Part shown: in pieces, positions 1 to 5,667 of the stretch
Layout of the letters: every line of letters begins with the position of its first letter
Numbering within the stretch: the first letter of the stretch is position 1
From: Alphaproteobacteria bacterium
GTDB taxonomy: Bacteria; Pseudomonadota; Alphaproteobacteria; UBA2136; UBA6156
Assembly (NCBI GenBank): GCA_027489415.1
Contig: JAIXZU010000098.1
Span: forward strand, 1 to 9,963
DNA: 9,963 nucleotides
Direction of reading: 5' to 3'
Made by a program: the position numbers and the translations under genes
Notes under the pieces: generated by a model
Database searches by the model: none
What the model saw: the letters and a program-made list of their open reading frames with translations, nothing else
Told to the model about the DNA's origin: nothing

Positions 1-642
1 CGAGGTGCCGTCCGTGAGGCACTGATAGTTGGCGCCGTCTTGGTCCATAATACAGAGTTTTTTCAGGGTGCCGCCTTTGCCGTCGATGCTTTTGCTTTCC
101 CCGATGTGGACGATGCGGGTGAAGAAGTAGCCGGGTTCGCCGGTGAGGGTTTTGTAGATATCATCCGAGATGCGGTGGGCGATGTAGCGCCAGTTGGCGG
201 TGCTGTCCGTCAGCGCCGTACCGTAGAGTTGTTGCTCGGTTTGGGTGTCGTACAGGCGGACTTCCACACGGAGTTTGCCGCCTTCCTGCTGCTTGACGAT
301 GGCGGTGACGAGAGCGTCCGCATTGATGCCGCGCCAGTCCGCGAAGGCGGGGCCGGATGCGGCGATTTGCTCCGGCGACTGGAGGTAGGATTCCGGCTTC
401 AGCAGTTTGAAGGGCGTGCTGTTTTGGAGGTTGGAGCGGACGACACCGGCGAGGTCCGCGGCGAAGCGTTGGGCTTCGGGGGTATCCCCCGAGAAATTAG
501 GAACCGCGATGGGGAGTGGGGCGGCGTTGGGGGCAGAGAGGTCGATGGTCACTTTGGCATGGGCACTAGGAACCAGGTAGCCGGGTAGCCAGGTAGCCAG
601 GATGACTGCTGAGATTGTGAGGAGGCGGTTGAAGCGCGACAT
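1..642 (-). CDS. tolB: Tol-Pal periplasmic protein TolB (3' end beyond window)
   Basis: The reverse strand reads as an open frame of 214 codons from ATG at 642 to the window edge, without a stop. Residues 1-29 form a signal peptide (basic MSRFNR, hydrophobic core, SAHA cleavage site), so the product is periplasmic. Residues 30 to about 150 match the TolB N-terminal domain, which in the family contacts TolA. The stretch around residues 160-210 (TGEPGYFFTRIVHI, then LCIMDQDGANYQCLTDG) is the characteristic entry to the TolB beta-propeller that binds Pal. An AAAGGAG ribosome binding site lies 8 bases before the ATG. The gene follows tolA after 79 bases on the same strand, a larger gap than elsewhere in the operon. 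About half of the usual 430 or so residues are visible. An 8-base tandem repeat lies in the signal-peptide coding region. Confidence 0.96.
   Translation of the reverse strand, partial: MSRFNRLLTISAVILATWLPGYLVPSAHAKVTIDLSAPNAAPLPIAVPNFSGDTPEAQRFAADLAGVVRSNLQNSTPFKLLKPESYLQSPEQIAASGPAFADWRGINADALVTAIVKQQEGGKLRVEVRLYDTQTEQQLYGTALTDSTANWRYIAHRISDDIYKTLTGEPGYFFTRIVHIGESKSIDGKGGTLKKLCIMDQDGANYQCLTDGTS
575..598. repeat. Three tandem 8-bp units inside tolB signal peptide
   Basis: Plus-strand units are AGGTAGCC, GGGTAGCC and AGGTAGCC, followed by a partial AGG. The 24 bases equal eight codons, so the array keeps frame. It encodes the end of the hydrophobic core (around WLPGYL) of the TolB signal peptide. 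It resembles the other 7/8-base arrays of this window. Confidence 0.7.
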
Positions 643-721
643 GGTGGTCTCCTTTATGTTGGCTGTGACGTTAGCATGGGAGTTTGGGTGTGACACGGTT
701 TTTTGTGAAGCGAAGCGTTGG

Positions 722-1543
722 TTATTTACTGAAGGTCATGTTGAACTCGCGGTAGGCGGACATTTTTTCCGCAGGGATGGGGAAGCCTGTTTGGGCGGTT
801 TTGCGTATGGCGCGGATGAGGGAGTCGTCGAAGGCTTTGTTGCCGCTGGAGTCCACCACTTGGAGGCCGACGAGCTGGCCGTCCGCGGAGAGGTTCACTT
901 GGACTGTTACGCTGAGTTTGACGTCGTACCCCTGGAAGTACCAGTTTTTGTTCACGGCGGCGCCGATGCCGTCGTTCACGCCTTGGTCCGCCATGTTCAG
1001 TTGCAGTTGGGGGCCCTCGCCGGCGGGTTTGTCCGTCACCACGGCGGCCGGAGTGGGCTTGGTGTTCGGTTTGGCTTCGAGGAAGTCTTCCATGCTTTCC
1101 AGGAAGTCCTCCGGATTCTTCACCACTTTGGCGTCGAGGTCGTTTTTCACAACTTTCTTTTCGCGCGGAGATTTATCCAGCGTTGGCGGGCGTTCCTTGG
1201 CTTCCACGGGATTGACTTTTTTGTCGGGGTCCAGCGGTTTTTGCTCGTTCATGAATTTTGTTTTCGCGTCCGACGGCGGAATGTTTTTGGTTTCCGGCGG
1301 GGGTTCTTTGGGAGCGGCGGAGTCCTGCGTCCGGATTTTCTCAGGTGGTTTTTTGGCGGATGCGGCAGTGGGTTGCGGGACACCGACGAGCTTTACCTGA
1401 ATGGCGGGGGCCGAGACTTTTACCTTATGAGAGATGCTGAGTGACAGGCCTATGAGCACGGCAATATGCGCGACCAGAGACCAGACCAGAACCTTATTCA
1501 TGTTCGGCTGGCTTGAGACGCGATGGTGCAAGGCGACGCTCAT
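722..1543 (-). CDS. tolA: TolA/TonB-family energy-transducing protein, TolA of the Tol-Pal system
   Basis: This 273-residue protein has the three-part TolA plan. A short cytoplasmic N-terminus precedes one membrane helix at about residues 17-37. A long Pro/Lys/Glu-rich periplasmic stalk covers about 45-175. A C-terminal TolA/TonB-like domain covers about 185-273, with NKNWYFQGYD, a beta strand LSVTVQVNLSADGQLVGLQVVDSS split by turns, and the closing REFNMTFS. In the family TolA is energised by TolQ-TolR and reaches across the periplasm to TolB, Pal and the outer membrane during division. The ATG at 1543 is preferred because a G-rich AGGGGGG precedes it. The alternative ATG at 1501 has no ribosome binding site. 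The gene starts 24 bases after the tolR stop. The stalk is shorter and more Pro-rich than the Ala-rich enterobacterial one. TonB would be the alternative, but the operon position argues for TolA. Confidence 0.93.
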   Translation of the reverse strand: MSVALHHRVSSQPNMNKVLVWSLVAHIAVLIGLSLSISHKVKVSAPAIQVKLVGVPQPTAASAKKPPEKIRTQDSAAPKEPPPETKNIPPSDAKTKFMNEQKPLDPDKKVNPVEAKERPPTLDKSPREKKVVKNDLDAKVVKNPEDFLESMEDFLEAKPNTKPTPAAVVTDKPAGEGPQLQLNMADQGVNDGIGAAVNKNWYFQGYDVKLSVTVQVNLSADGQLVGLQVVDSSGNKAFDDSLIRAIRKTAQTGFPIPAEKMSAYREFNMTFSK

Positions 1544-1567
1544 TCTTTAACTACCCCCCTGCCCCGG

Positions 1568-1993
1568 TTATTCCACAGGGTCCGTCACCAGGCCGACATC
1601 CACCATGCCTGCGGCTTGCAGGGCAGCCATGATTTCCATGACGGTGCCGTAGTCGATGTCCTTGTCCGCACGCAGGAGGATGCCGGCTGTATCCCGGTTT
1701 TCCTGAATGGCGGTAAGGCGGGTGACCAGTTCTTCGCGGGCGACGATGGTGGAGCCGACGCTGATGGTGCCGTCCTTTTTCAGCATGATTTCGACCGGCT
1801 TTTCTTGCTCTATCGGCTTCGCATCCGCTTTCGGGAGCGCGACTTGGACGCCTTGGGTCATCATCGGTGCGGCGACCATGAAGATGATGAGGAGCACGAG
1901 CATGACGTCGACCATCGGCGTGATGTTCATTTCCGCCATGGGTTTGTAGACACGGTGGCCTTTGTGGCCAGAAGGGCCGAGATTCATTCCCAC
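1568..1993 (-). CDS. tolR: Biopolymer transporter TolR (ExbD/TolR family)
   Basis: The product is 141 residues, usual for TolR. The signature EMNITPMVDVMLVLLIIFMV is at residues 21-40. It holds the single membrane helix and Asp29, equivalent to the proton-path aspartate of ExbD/TolR proteins. Residues 45-141 form the periplasmic domain (LPKADAK, GILLRADKDIDYG, AAGMVDVGLVT). TolR forms the proton-driven stator complex with TolQ and drives TolA. The start is taken as GTG at 1993: an AGGAGG (complement of 2003-2008) stands 9 bases before it, and the resulting MGMNLG opening matches alphaproteobacterial TolR. The ATG at 1987 would be 15 bases from the AGGAGG. The gene begins 18 bases after the tolQ stop, so the two are co-transcribed. 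Confidence 0.95.
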   Translation of the reverse strand: MGMNLGPSGHKGHRVYKPMAEMNITPMVDVMLVLLIIFMVAAPMMTQGVQVALPKADAKPIEQEKPVEIMLKKDGTISVGSTIVAREELVTRLTAIQENRDTAGILLRADKDIDYGTVMEIMAALQAAGMVDVGLVTDPVE

Positions 1994-2011
1994 AGATTGT
2001 AACCTCCTGTT

Positions 2012-2731
2012 TTAGCGGCGGGTTGTGGGGGCTGCTTTACGAGTGGCTTGGCGCTCCAGCACGGTGAGGAATTCATCGATGAAGGTTTCCACACGGCCAG
2101 CGTAGCGGCCGAGGCTGCCGGACAAGCGGTTGTAAGCGATAACCGCAGGGATAGCGGCAAAGAGGCCGATGGCGGTGGCGAAGAGAGCTTCCGCAATACC
2201 AGGGGCAACCACGGCGAGGCTGGTGTTTTTGGAGACACCGATGCTTTGGAAGGAGGTCATGATCCCCCAGACGGTTCCCAACAGACCGACGAACGGGCCG
2301 ACGGAACCAGTGGTTGCCATGGCGGGGAGCCATGCTTCCAGGCTTTCGAGTTCGCGGCGGGCGGTGGCGTCCATCATCCGACGCGAGCGCTGGAGAGCGG
2401 TGCCGTCGCGACGTTCTTCGTCCGAGGCTGCGTTCCATTCTTCAAGGCCTACAACGAAAACGGAGGCCAGGGCGTGGTCCCCCTGCTGGGGATTTACTTG
2501 GCGAGTGAAGGATTCGAGAGTGTGGGAACCAGACCAGAAGATGTCCTCGAAGTCGTCCGCCTTCTTGTGGAGGGCCTTGAATTGCTTGGATTTGGCGACC
2601 CAGACGGCCCAGACCATGACTGAGGCCCCGAACAGGCCGATCATGACCAATTTTACGAATAAACCGGCCTGCAGGAAGAGGCCCCAGAAGGACATATCCA
2701 GCGTAGCGGCCACATTTGTTGGTTCGACCAT
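2012..2731 (-). CDS. tolQ: Tol-Pal system proton channel subunit TolQ (ExbB/TolQ family)
   Basis: The product has 239 residues with three predicted membrane helices: about 24-45 after the SFWGLFLQA motif, 136-158 and 173-200. The second and third carry the family signatures GPFVGLLGTVWGIM and APGIAEALFATAIGLFAAIPA. These include Thr153 and Thr186, at positions of threonines that line the ion path in ExbB/TolQ. TolQ makes the pentameric inner-membrane channel around TolR helices and powers TolA. The ATG at 2731 has only a weak G-rich element in front (GGGGG, 12 bases upstream). The internal Met13 start has none, and homologues normally have a few residues before SFWG. It is the first gene of the operon. 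No ybgC-like thioesterase gene precedes it, unlike in many proteobacteria. Confidence 0.95.
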   Translation of the reverse strand: MVEPTNVAATLDMSFWGLFLQAGLFVKLVMIGLFGASVMVWAVWVAKSKQFKALHKKADDFEDIFWSGSHTLESFTRQVNPQQGDHALASVFVVGLEEWNAASDEERRDGTALQRSRRMMDATARRELESLEAWLPAMATTGSVGPFVGLLGTVWGIMTSFQSIGVSKNTSLAVVAPGIAEALFATAIGLFAAIPAVIAYNRLSGSLGRYAGRVETFIDEFLTVLERQATRKAAPTTRR

Positions 2732-2761
2732 GTGAGAGTTATCCCCCGCTTTTGTTACGAA

Positions 2762-2790
2762 TTTATAGTGGGAAACTAACAGGCTGGAAT
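2762..2790 (-). promoter_or_regulatory. Candidate promoter of the tol operon
   Basis: On the reverse strand a TATAAA -10 box (complement of 2762-2767) lies 30 bases before the tolQ ATG. With a 17-base spacer the -35 would be ATTCCA, only three matches to TTGACA. The -10 is good and the -35 poor. Confidence 0.3.
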
Positions 2791-2910
2791 GGCAAAGGGC
2801 AAGGGTAAGCGCTTTGGAAATGGCCGGTTTGTGCTGCTTTTAGGGGCGGCAGTGTTGCACTTTTATGGTCAATGTAAGGGAACTGTAGGGGAAGTAGTGG
2901 GAAGTGATGA

Positions 2911-2945
2911 GTGTTGGGTGTTGAGTTTTGGGTGTTGGGTAGTGG
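2911..2945. repeat. Five tandem heptamers, GTGTTGG type
   Basis: The units in exact 7-base register are GTGTTGG, GTGTTGA, GTTTTGG, GTGTTGG and GTAGTGG. The same unit recurs at 3624-3651, on the far side of the lysozyme-like gene. The array is strongly G/T-biased on the plus strand and contains no gene. Confidence 0.75.
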
Positions 2946-3003
2946 GTTAACTGAGTGCATTAGGCGTTTATCTGATATATTTTATATATTTACACGAATT
3001 TTC

Positions 3004-3033
3004 TTGACTTTTGCCACGGGGTTGGGGTATATT
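3004..3033 (+). promoter_or_regulatory. Sigma70-type promoter
   Basis: A TTGACT -35 (3004-3009) and a TATATT -10 (3028-3033) are separated by 18 bases and preceded by AT-rich sequence. The transcription start would be near 3040. Only about 15 bases later a terminator-like hairpin begins. The next gene on this strand starts at 3145. Confidence 0.55.
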
Positions 3034-3054
3034 TCACATGCTGCACAGGGCATG

Positions 3055-3076
3055 GTCGCCTTGGGCGGCTTTTTTG
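3055..3076 (+). terminator. Intrinsic terminator-like hairpin just after a promoter
   Basis: The arms GTCGCC (3055-3060) and GGCGGC (3064-3069) pair with one G-T wobble around a TTG loop. A run of T follows from 3070. The T run lies only on the plus-strand side, so it would stop rightward transcription, yet no rightward gene precedes it in the window. It could end a tiny transcript from the 3004-3033 promoter or act as an attenuator for the gene at 3145. Confidence 0.5.
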
Positions 3077-3084
3077 TTTTTCGG

Positions 3085-3116
3085 TGTCGGGATTTCGGGG
3101 TGTCGGGGTTTCGGGT
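3085..3116. repeat. Four tandem octamers, TKTCGGGN type
   Basis: The units are TGTCGGGA, TTTCGGGG, TGTCGGGG and TTTCGGGT in exact 8-base register. The array ends 28 bases before the start codon at 3145, so it would lie in that gene's leader. Confidence 0.7.
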
Positions 3117-3144
3117 TTAGTTCGTTTTTTGGGGAGAGTTTGGG

Positions 3145-3630
3145 ATGGGTGTTGAGGGACTGGTTTTTGTGCGGGCCTATGAGGCGCGACATGGGTGGCG
3201 CGAGAACGGCACGCGAGTGACGGTGCTGGAGACCGCGGATGGCAAAAAGGAATTCCGGATTGGAGGCAGCCCTGCGTGGCGCAATAATAACCCGGGGAAT
3301 TTGCGGCCAAGCAGGTGGAATAAGGGGCAGATTGGGAGCGCGTGGGGGTTTGCGGTGTTTGGCAGTGAAGTGGCGGGTTTGACGGCCATGAAGGATTTGC
3401 TGGGCCGCAGCCAGTATGCGCGGTTGACGCTGGAGCGTGCGATTTTCCGGTATGCTCCGCCTGCTGATAATAACCCTTCCCACAACTATGTGGCTTACGT
3501 GAGCAAGTTGAGTGGTGTGGGAAAAGATGAAGTGCTGGGTGAGCTGAGTGATGAGCGCATGCAGCGCGTTGTGGTGGCGATGGTGGCTTTTGAGCGGGGG
3601 GTTGCTGGGAAGGTGCGGCTTGAGTGTTAA
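3145..3630 (+). CDS. Lysozyme-like NNNPGN protein (phage/secretion-associated type)
   Basis: The protein has 161 residues and no signal peptide or membrane helix. The block WRNNNPGNLR (45-54), then GFAVFGSEVAGLTAMKDLL (68-86) and RYAPPADNN with a following NYVAYVSKLSG (102-124) match a small family often annotated as phage structural protein P5 or virion protein. That family is related to lysozyme-like muramidases, so a peptidoglycan-cleaving role is plausible. I cannot name the catalytic residues with confidence. The ATG at 3145 follows GGGGAGAG by 6 bases, a clear ribosome binding site. The gene stands alone between two GTGTTGG arrays, and the second array overlaps its last codons and TAA stop. 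No holin, tail or integrase gene is nearby. The motif identity is solid; activity and partner system are inference. Confidence 0.8.
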   Translation: MGVEGLVFVRAYEARHGWRENGTRVTVLETADGKKEFRIGGSPAWRNNNPGNLRPSRWNKGQIGSAWGFAVFGSEVAGLTAMKDLLGRSQYARLTLERAIFRYAPPADNNPSHNYVAYVSKLSGVGKDEVLGELSDERMQRVVVAMVAFERGVAGKVRLEC

Positions 3631-3651
3631 GTGTTGGGTGTTGCGTTGGGG
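3624..3651. repeat. Heptamer array overlapping the stop of the lysozyme-like gene
   Basis: The units are GTGTTAA, GTGTTGG, GTGTTGC and a diverged GTTGGGG. The first contains the TGT codon and TAA stop of the preceding gene. Bases 3630-3647 match 2910-2927 at 17 of 18 positions, so the gene is bracketed by same-orientation copies. Confidence 0.65.
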
Positions 3652-3653
3652 GA

Positions 3654-3701
3654 GCTGCGCCGCGGGGGCTGTGAGACTTTTTCGGCTGCGGTGGGCGTTG
3701 C
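3654..3701 (+). repeat. 48-bp direct repeat, copy 1
   Basis: It begins GCTGCGCCGCGGGGG and ends GGTGGGCGTTGC. It matches 3780-3827 at 47 of 48 positions, with A at 3676 against G at 3802. The copies are 126 bases apart in the same orientation. Looser similarity extends about 15 bases upstream of each. Confidence 0.85.
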
Positions 3702-3779
3702 GATGTGGTGGGATGATGGTTACCTGTGGGGGGCCTGCCTTATTTAAGCTAACATCTTATTTGTTTTTGCGGTTGTGGT

Positions 3780-3827
3780 GCTGCGCCGCGGGGGCTGTGA
3801 GGCTTTTTCGGCTGCGGTGGGCGTTGC
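3780..3827 (+). repeat. 48-bp direct repeat, copy 2
   Basis: This is the second copy of the element at 3654-3701, with one mismatch. The sequence between the copies (3702-3779) is unrelated and contains no gene. Downstream of this copy the base composition changes to AT-rich. Confidence 0.85.
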
Positions 3828-4030
3828 TGAGGGAGTTTGGACTGGGGAGAGTTCCATTAACATGATGGTAGCTGGATACTTCTTACGGCAACTTAAGTTT
3901 CTATTTTATAAGTATTTAATATTTAGATTGGATGACTACAAGCTTGTATTGTATTCAGTTATTTGATAGAAGCTCTGCTGTACTAAGCATTCACGAAACA
4001 CATGATTCCTTTCACATTCGGGAGAATGAC

Positions 4031-4486
4031 ATGAAACTTGGTAAATCGCTTTTGAAAGCTATAGGGCGGGGTGAGCATACCGCGCTGATGTTACTGAACG
4101 GGACGCTCAGTGACTTTAAGATGCATCCCAGTTCGGGACGGCGTGAAATTGAGGTGCTGAATGACTTGACCGATGACGAGCTGCGCCTTGCCTTTGAGGA
4201 AAATGCTGCGGCATTGACCCAGAAAGTGGCGCGCCTGAAAAGTGTTCAGGCACGCTACACCGCCATGGCAACACGCATTGAAGGCAGTGTTTGCGCCAAG
4301 CATGACGACCTGCCGAAGCAGGCCCAGATTGCCAAGGGTTTGCGGAAAAAAGCCAAGAAACTTGAGAAGAAAATCCTTAAGGCCCAGAAAGAAGCTGACG
4401 ATTGCCTTGGGCTGACGCCAGAAGCCTGGCGCCAGAATGAGATTATGAGTTCGCGCAGATTTCAGGCTTTGCTGGATTACATCTGA
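4031..4486 (+). CDS. Hypothetical coiled-coil protein
   Basis: I do not recognise the family. The product is 151 residues, soluble and highly charged, with no signal peptide or membrane helix. Residues about 46-85 and 95-125 are helical and rich in Lys, Glu and Ala; the second (KGLRKKAKKLEKKILKAQKE) is a basic coiled coil. Two cysteines (Cys88, Cys125) are the only ones. The tail RRFQALLDYI is hydrophobic and may be a docking element. The ATG at 4031 follows GGAG by 6 bases. The frame is open from 3932, but the upstream part lies in AT-rich sequence and has no ribosome binding site. It has its own terminator at 4506-4529, so it appears monocistronic. A structural, nucleic-acid-binding or regulatory role is possible, but nothing in the sequence decides it. 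Confidence 0.75.
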   Translation: MKLGKSLLKAIGRGEHTALMLLNGTLSDFKMHPSSGRREIEVLNDLTDDELRLAFEENAAALTQKVARLKSVQARYTAMATRIEGSVCAKHDDLPKQAQIAKGLRKKAKKLEKKILKAQKEADDCLGLTPEAWRQNEIMSSRRFQALLDYI

Positions 4487-4505
4487 CTACGATACGACTG
4501 GAAGA

Positions 4506-4529
4506 GGGCAGCTACGGCTGCCCTTTTTT
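4506..4529 (+). terminator. Intrinsic terminator after the coiled-coil gene
   Basis: Perfect 7-bp arms GGGCAGC (4506-4512) and GCTGCCC (4517-4523) enclose a TACG loop and are followed by six T. It begins 20 bases after the stop codon. Confidence 0.92.
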
Positions 4530-4549
4530 GTTGTTGGTTGGGGTGGGAT

Positions 4550-4567
4550 GGCGTATGAAGTGCATAC
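4550..4567 (+). promoter_or_regulatory. Conserved upstream box of the paralogue pair, copy 1
   Basis: The segment GGCGTATGAAGTGCATAC contains the inverted repeat GTATG/CATAC. A closely related segment lies at 5142-5160, upstream of the second paralogue (shared pattern GGCRTAT, a short variable part, TGCATAC). Distance to the start codon is similar (35 and 40 bases), which fits a promoter or operator. I cannot place a standard -35/-10 pair with confidence. Confidence 0.4.
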
Positions 4568-4602
4568 TTTTCAAATTTTTTCCGTGAGCAAGGAGATTTG
4601 CC

Positions 4603-5064
4603 ATGAATGCGAGTTCTGAGACTGCTGTTATGCGACGTACTTTTACCGGACATGGTGTGGGAGTGATGGGTTGCCTGCCTTTTCAGCTTGAGGTGGTTGC
4701 CGAGAGCGGTTGGGTAACGGGCGCGATGGCGCTGCACCATTTTGCGCCGCTGGCGAATTTTCTGGTGCGGGATGTTCTGCGATATGTTCGTCAAAACGGG
4801 ACAAGCCCCGGTTGCGATATTCTGCTGCAGAAGATGGCTGAGGCCCAAACGATTAAGTGCGAGTTGCGCGACGTTGCGCGGGGCCGTATTAACACGCCTT
4901 CGCACAAATGGACCAGTGACGACGAGGACAGCCTTGTGTTTGATAAAGGACCACGTGAAGTTTGGTTCACGCGTTTTGCGGAAGACCACTTTGCGGCTAT
5001 CCATTTGGTTGGGCATTCCGATGTGTGGATTGCGCGGTTGGTTGATGACACTGATGGCGAATGA
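4603..5064 (+). CDS. Hypothetical protein, tandem paralogue A
   Basis: This 153-residue protein belongs to no family I recognise. It is cytosolic by appearance, with no signal peptide or membrane helix. It is related along its whole length to the product of 5201-5665, at somewhat under 50% identity by eye. Shared blocks are LPFQ (25-28), PLANFL (49-54), NGT (65-67), IK..LRD (84-90), the stretch L.FD.G.RE (111-119), and FAEDHFA (125-131) with VWI.RL.DD near the end. The last part is the best conserved and may be the functional core. The ATG at 4603 follows AAGGAG by 7 bases. This start region (GGAGATTTGCC then ATGAATGCGA) is identical in the paralogue, which supports both starts. A terminator follows directly. 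Confidence 0.8.
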   Translation: MNASSETAVMRRTFTGHGVGVMGCLPFQLEVVAESGWVTGAMALHHFAPLANFLVRDVLRYVRQNGTSPGCDILLQKMAEAQTIKCELRDVARGRINTPSHKWTSDDEDSLVFDKGPREVWFTRFAEDHFAAIHLVGHSDVWIARLVDDTDGE

Positions 5065-5066
5065 CG

Positions 5067-5096
5067 AACGGGCGGCCTTGGGGCCGCCCGTTTTTT
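5067..5096 (+). terminator. Intrinsic terminator after paralogue A
   Basis: An 11-bp perfect stem (5067-5077 with 5082-5092) has core ACGGGCGGCC, a TTGG loop and a T run to 5096. It starts 2 bases after the stop. Nearly the same hairpin is found at 5671-5694 and 6089-6112. Confidence 0.95.
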
Positions 5097-5141
5097 GTGG
5101 GGCGAGTGACTCAGCTTTTATGTTGTTAAGTTTACAGGAGT

Positions 5142-5160
5142 GGCATATACAACTGCATAC
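5142..5160 (+). promoter_or_regulatory. Conserved upstream box of the paralogue pair, copy 2
   Basis: The segment GGCATATACAACTGCATAC lies 40 bases before the second paralogue's ATG. It aligns with 4550-4567 with one inserted base. The identical part is TGCATAC, with GGC and TAT also kept. It is preceded by AT-rich sequence. Confidence 0.4.
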
Positions 5161-5200
5161 ATATTGATGACCTTTCCCCCATGTGCAGAGGAGATTTGCC

Positions 5201-5665
5201 ATGAATGCGACTGCTGAACGTGCGAATGACCGGACTTTGTTGACAGGGCCTGTGGTGGAGGTTGCGGCCTCCCTGCCCTTTCAGATTCAGGTGAATGCTG
5301 AACAACCCTGGGTGACGGAGCCGCTGGCGCCCGAGCTTTACGGGCCGCTGGCGAACTTTCTGGCGGTGAATATCATCAAGTTCGTGAGCCGGAATGGGAC
5401 CACTGAACAGCGTGAACGCTTGCTGGAGATGATGGCGGGAGGACACCTGATTAAGGGTGGGCTTCGTGACCTGCCGCGTAGTACCCCTGGCACCAAACGT
5501 TTTGACAGATGGAAGATGCCTGATGAGACTACGCTGACATTTGATGAAGGGCGGCGTGAATTACGGTTGACCAAGTTCGCGGAAGACCACTTTGCTGTCA
5601 TTGTTGAGTATGAACGCTTTGAGGTGTGGATTGTGCGGTTGCATGATGACCGGGATGACGAATAG
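5201..5665 (+). CDS. Hypothetical protein, tandem paralogue B
   Basis: This 154-residue protein is the partner of the gene at 4603-5064 and likewise unassigned. Shared blocks include LPFQ, PLANFL, NGT, IK..LRD, then FAEDHFA (127-133) and VWIVRL (142-147). The cysteines of paralogue A (24, 71, 86) are absent here, so they are not part of a conserved site. The start is taken at ATG 5201. It has GAGGAG 7 bases upstream, and the start region is base-for-base the same as in the paralogue. A GTG at 5183 in the same frame would add six residues but would itself overlap the ribosome binding site. Own upstream box and own terminator indicate a monocistronic unit copied together with its control signals. 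Function unknown. Confidence 0.8.
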   Translation: MNATAERANDRTLLTGPVVEVAASLPFQIQVNAEQPWVTEPLAPELYGPLANFLAVNIIKFVSRNGTTEQRERLLEMMAGGHLIKGGLRDLPRSTPGTKRFDRWKMPDETTLTFDEGRRELRLTKFAEDHFAVIVEYERFEVWIVRLHDDRDDE

Positions 5666-5667
5666 CG

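Larger units (their letters stand above)
2732..3144. other. Intergenic region between tolQ and the divergent lysozyme-like gene
   Basis: No convincing gene lies in these 413 bases; open frames here are short and biased. The region holds a weak candidate tolQ promoter next to the tolQ start, a GTGTTGG-type heptamer array (2911-2945), an AT-rich tract (about 2968-3003), and a plus-strand promoter (3004-3033). A terminator-like hairpin (3055-3076) and an octamer array (3085-3116) follow. Confidence 0.7.
3631..4030. other. 400-base gap with direct repeats and an AT-rich leader
   Basis: The first half (to about 3840) is GC-rich and holds a heptamer array plus two copies of a 48-base repeat. The second half (about 3850-4020) is much more AT-rich and forms the upstream region of the gene at 4031. 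No clear promoter with both boxes was found there. A 34-codon frame at 3862-3966 is not convincing as a gene. Confidence 0.6.

Noticed and set aside
40..588. Plus-strand open frame of 182 codons at the left end
   Set aside because: It lies entirely opposite tolB, whose reverse-strand translation matches TolB throughout, including a signal peptide and ribosome binding site. The plus frame is a shadow of GC-rich coding DNA.
602..1444. Plus-strand open frame of 280 codons opposite tolA
   Set aside because: Antisense to a clear TolA with membrane helix and C-terminal domain. The frame has no ribosome binding site and resembles no protein.
3654..3827. CRISPR-like pair of repeats with a spacer
   Set aside because: Only two copies, 48 bases long with a 78-base gap, and no cas genes nearby; a direct repeat is the simpler description.
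3548..3865. Plus-strand frame with a repeated CCAAGAVRLFRLRWAL segment
   Set aside because: The protein repeat is only the translation of the 48-bp direct repeat. The frame begins inside the lysozyme-like gene and has no start signal.
3862..3966. Possible 34-residue small protein in the gap before the coiled-coil gene
   Set aside because: GGGGAGAG lies upstream, as before the gene at 3145, but the spacing is about 10 bases, there is no terminator or conservation evidence, and the composition follows the AT-rich surroundings.
4477..5202. Long minus-strand frame of 241 codons opposite the first paralogue
   Set aside because: It runs through two terminators and is antisense to a gene with a paralogue supporting the plus-strand frame. 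No ribosome binding site or domain is visible.
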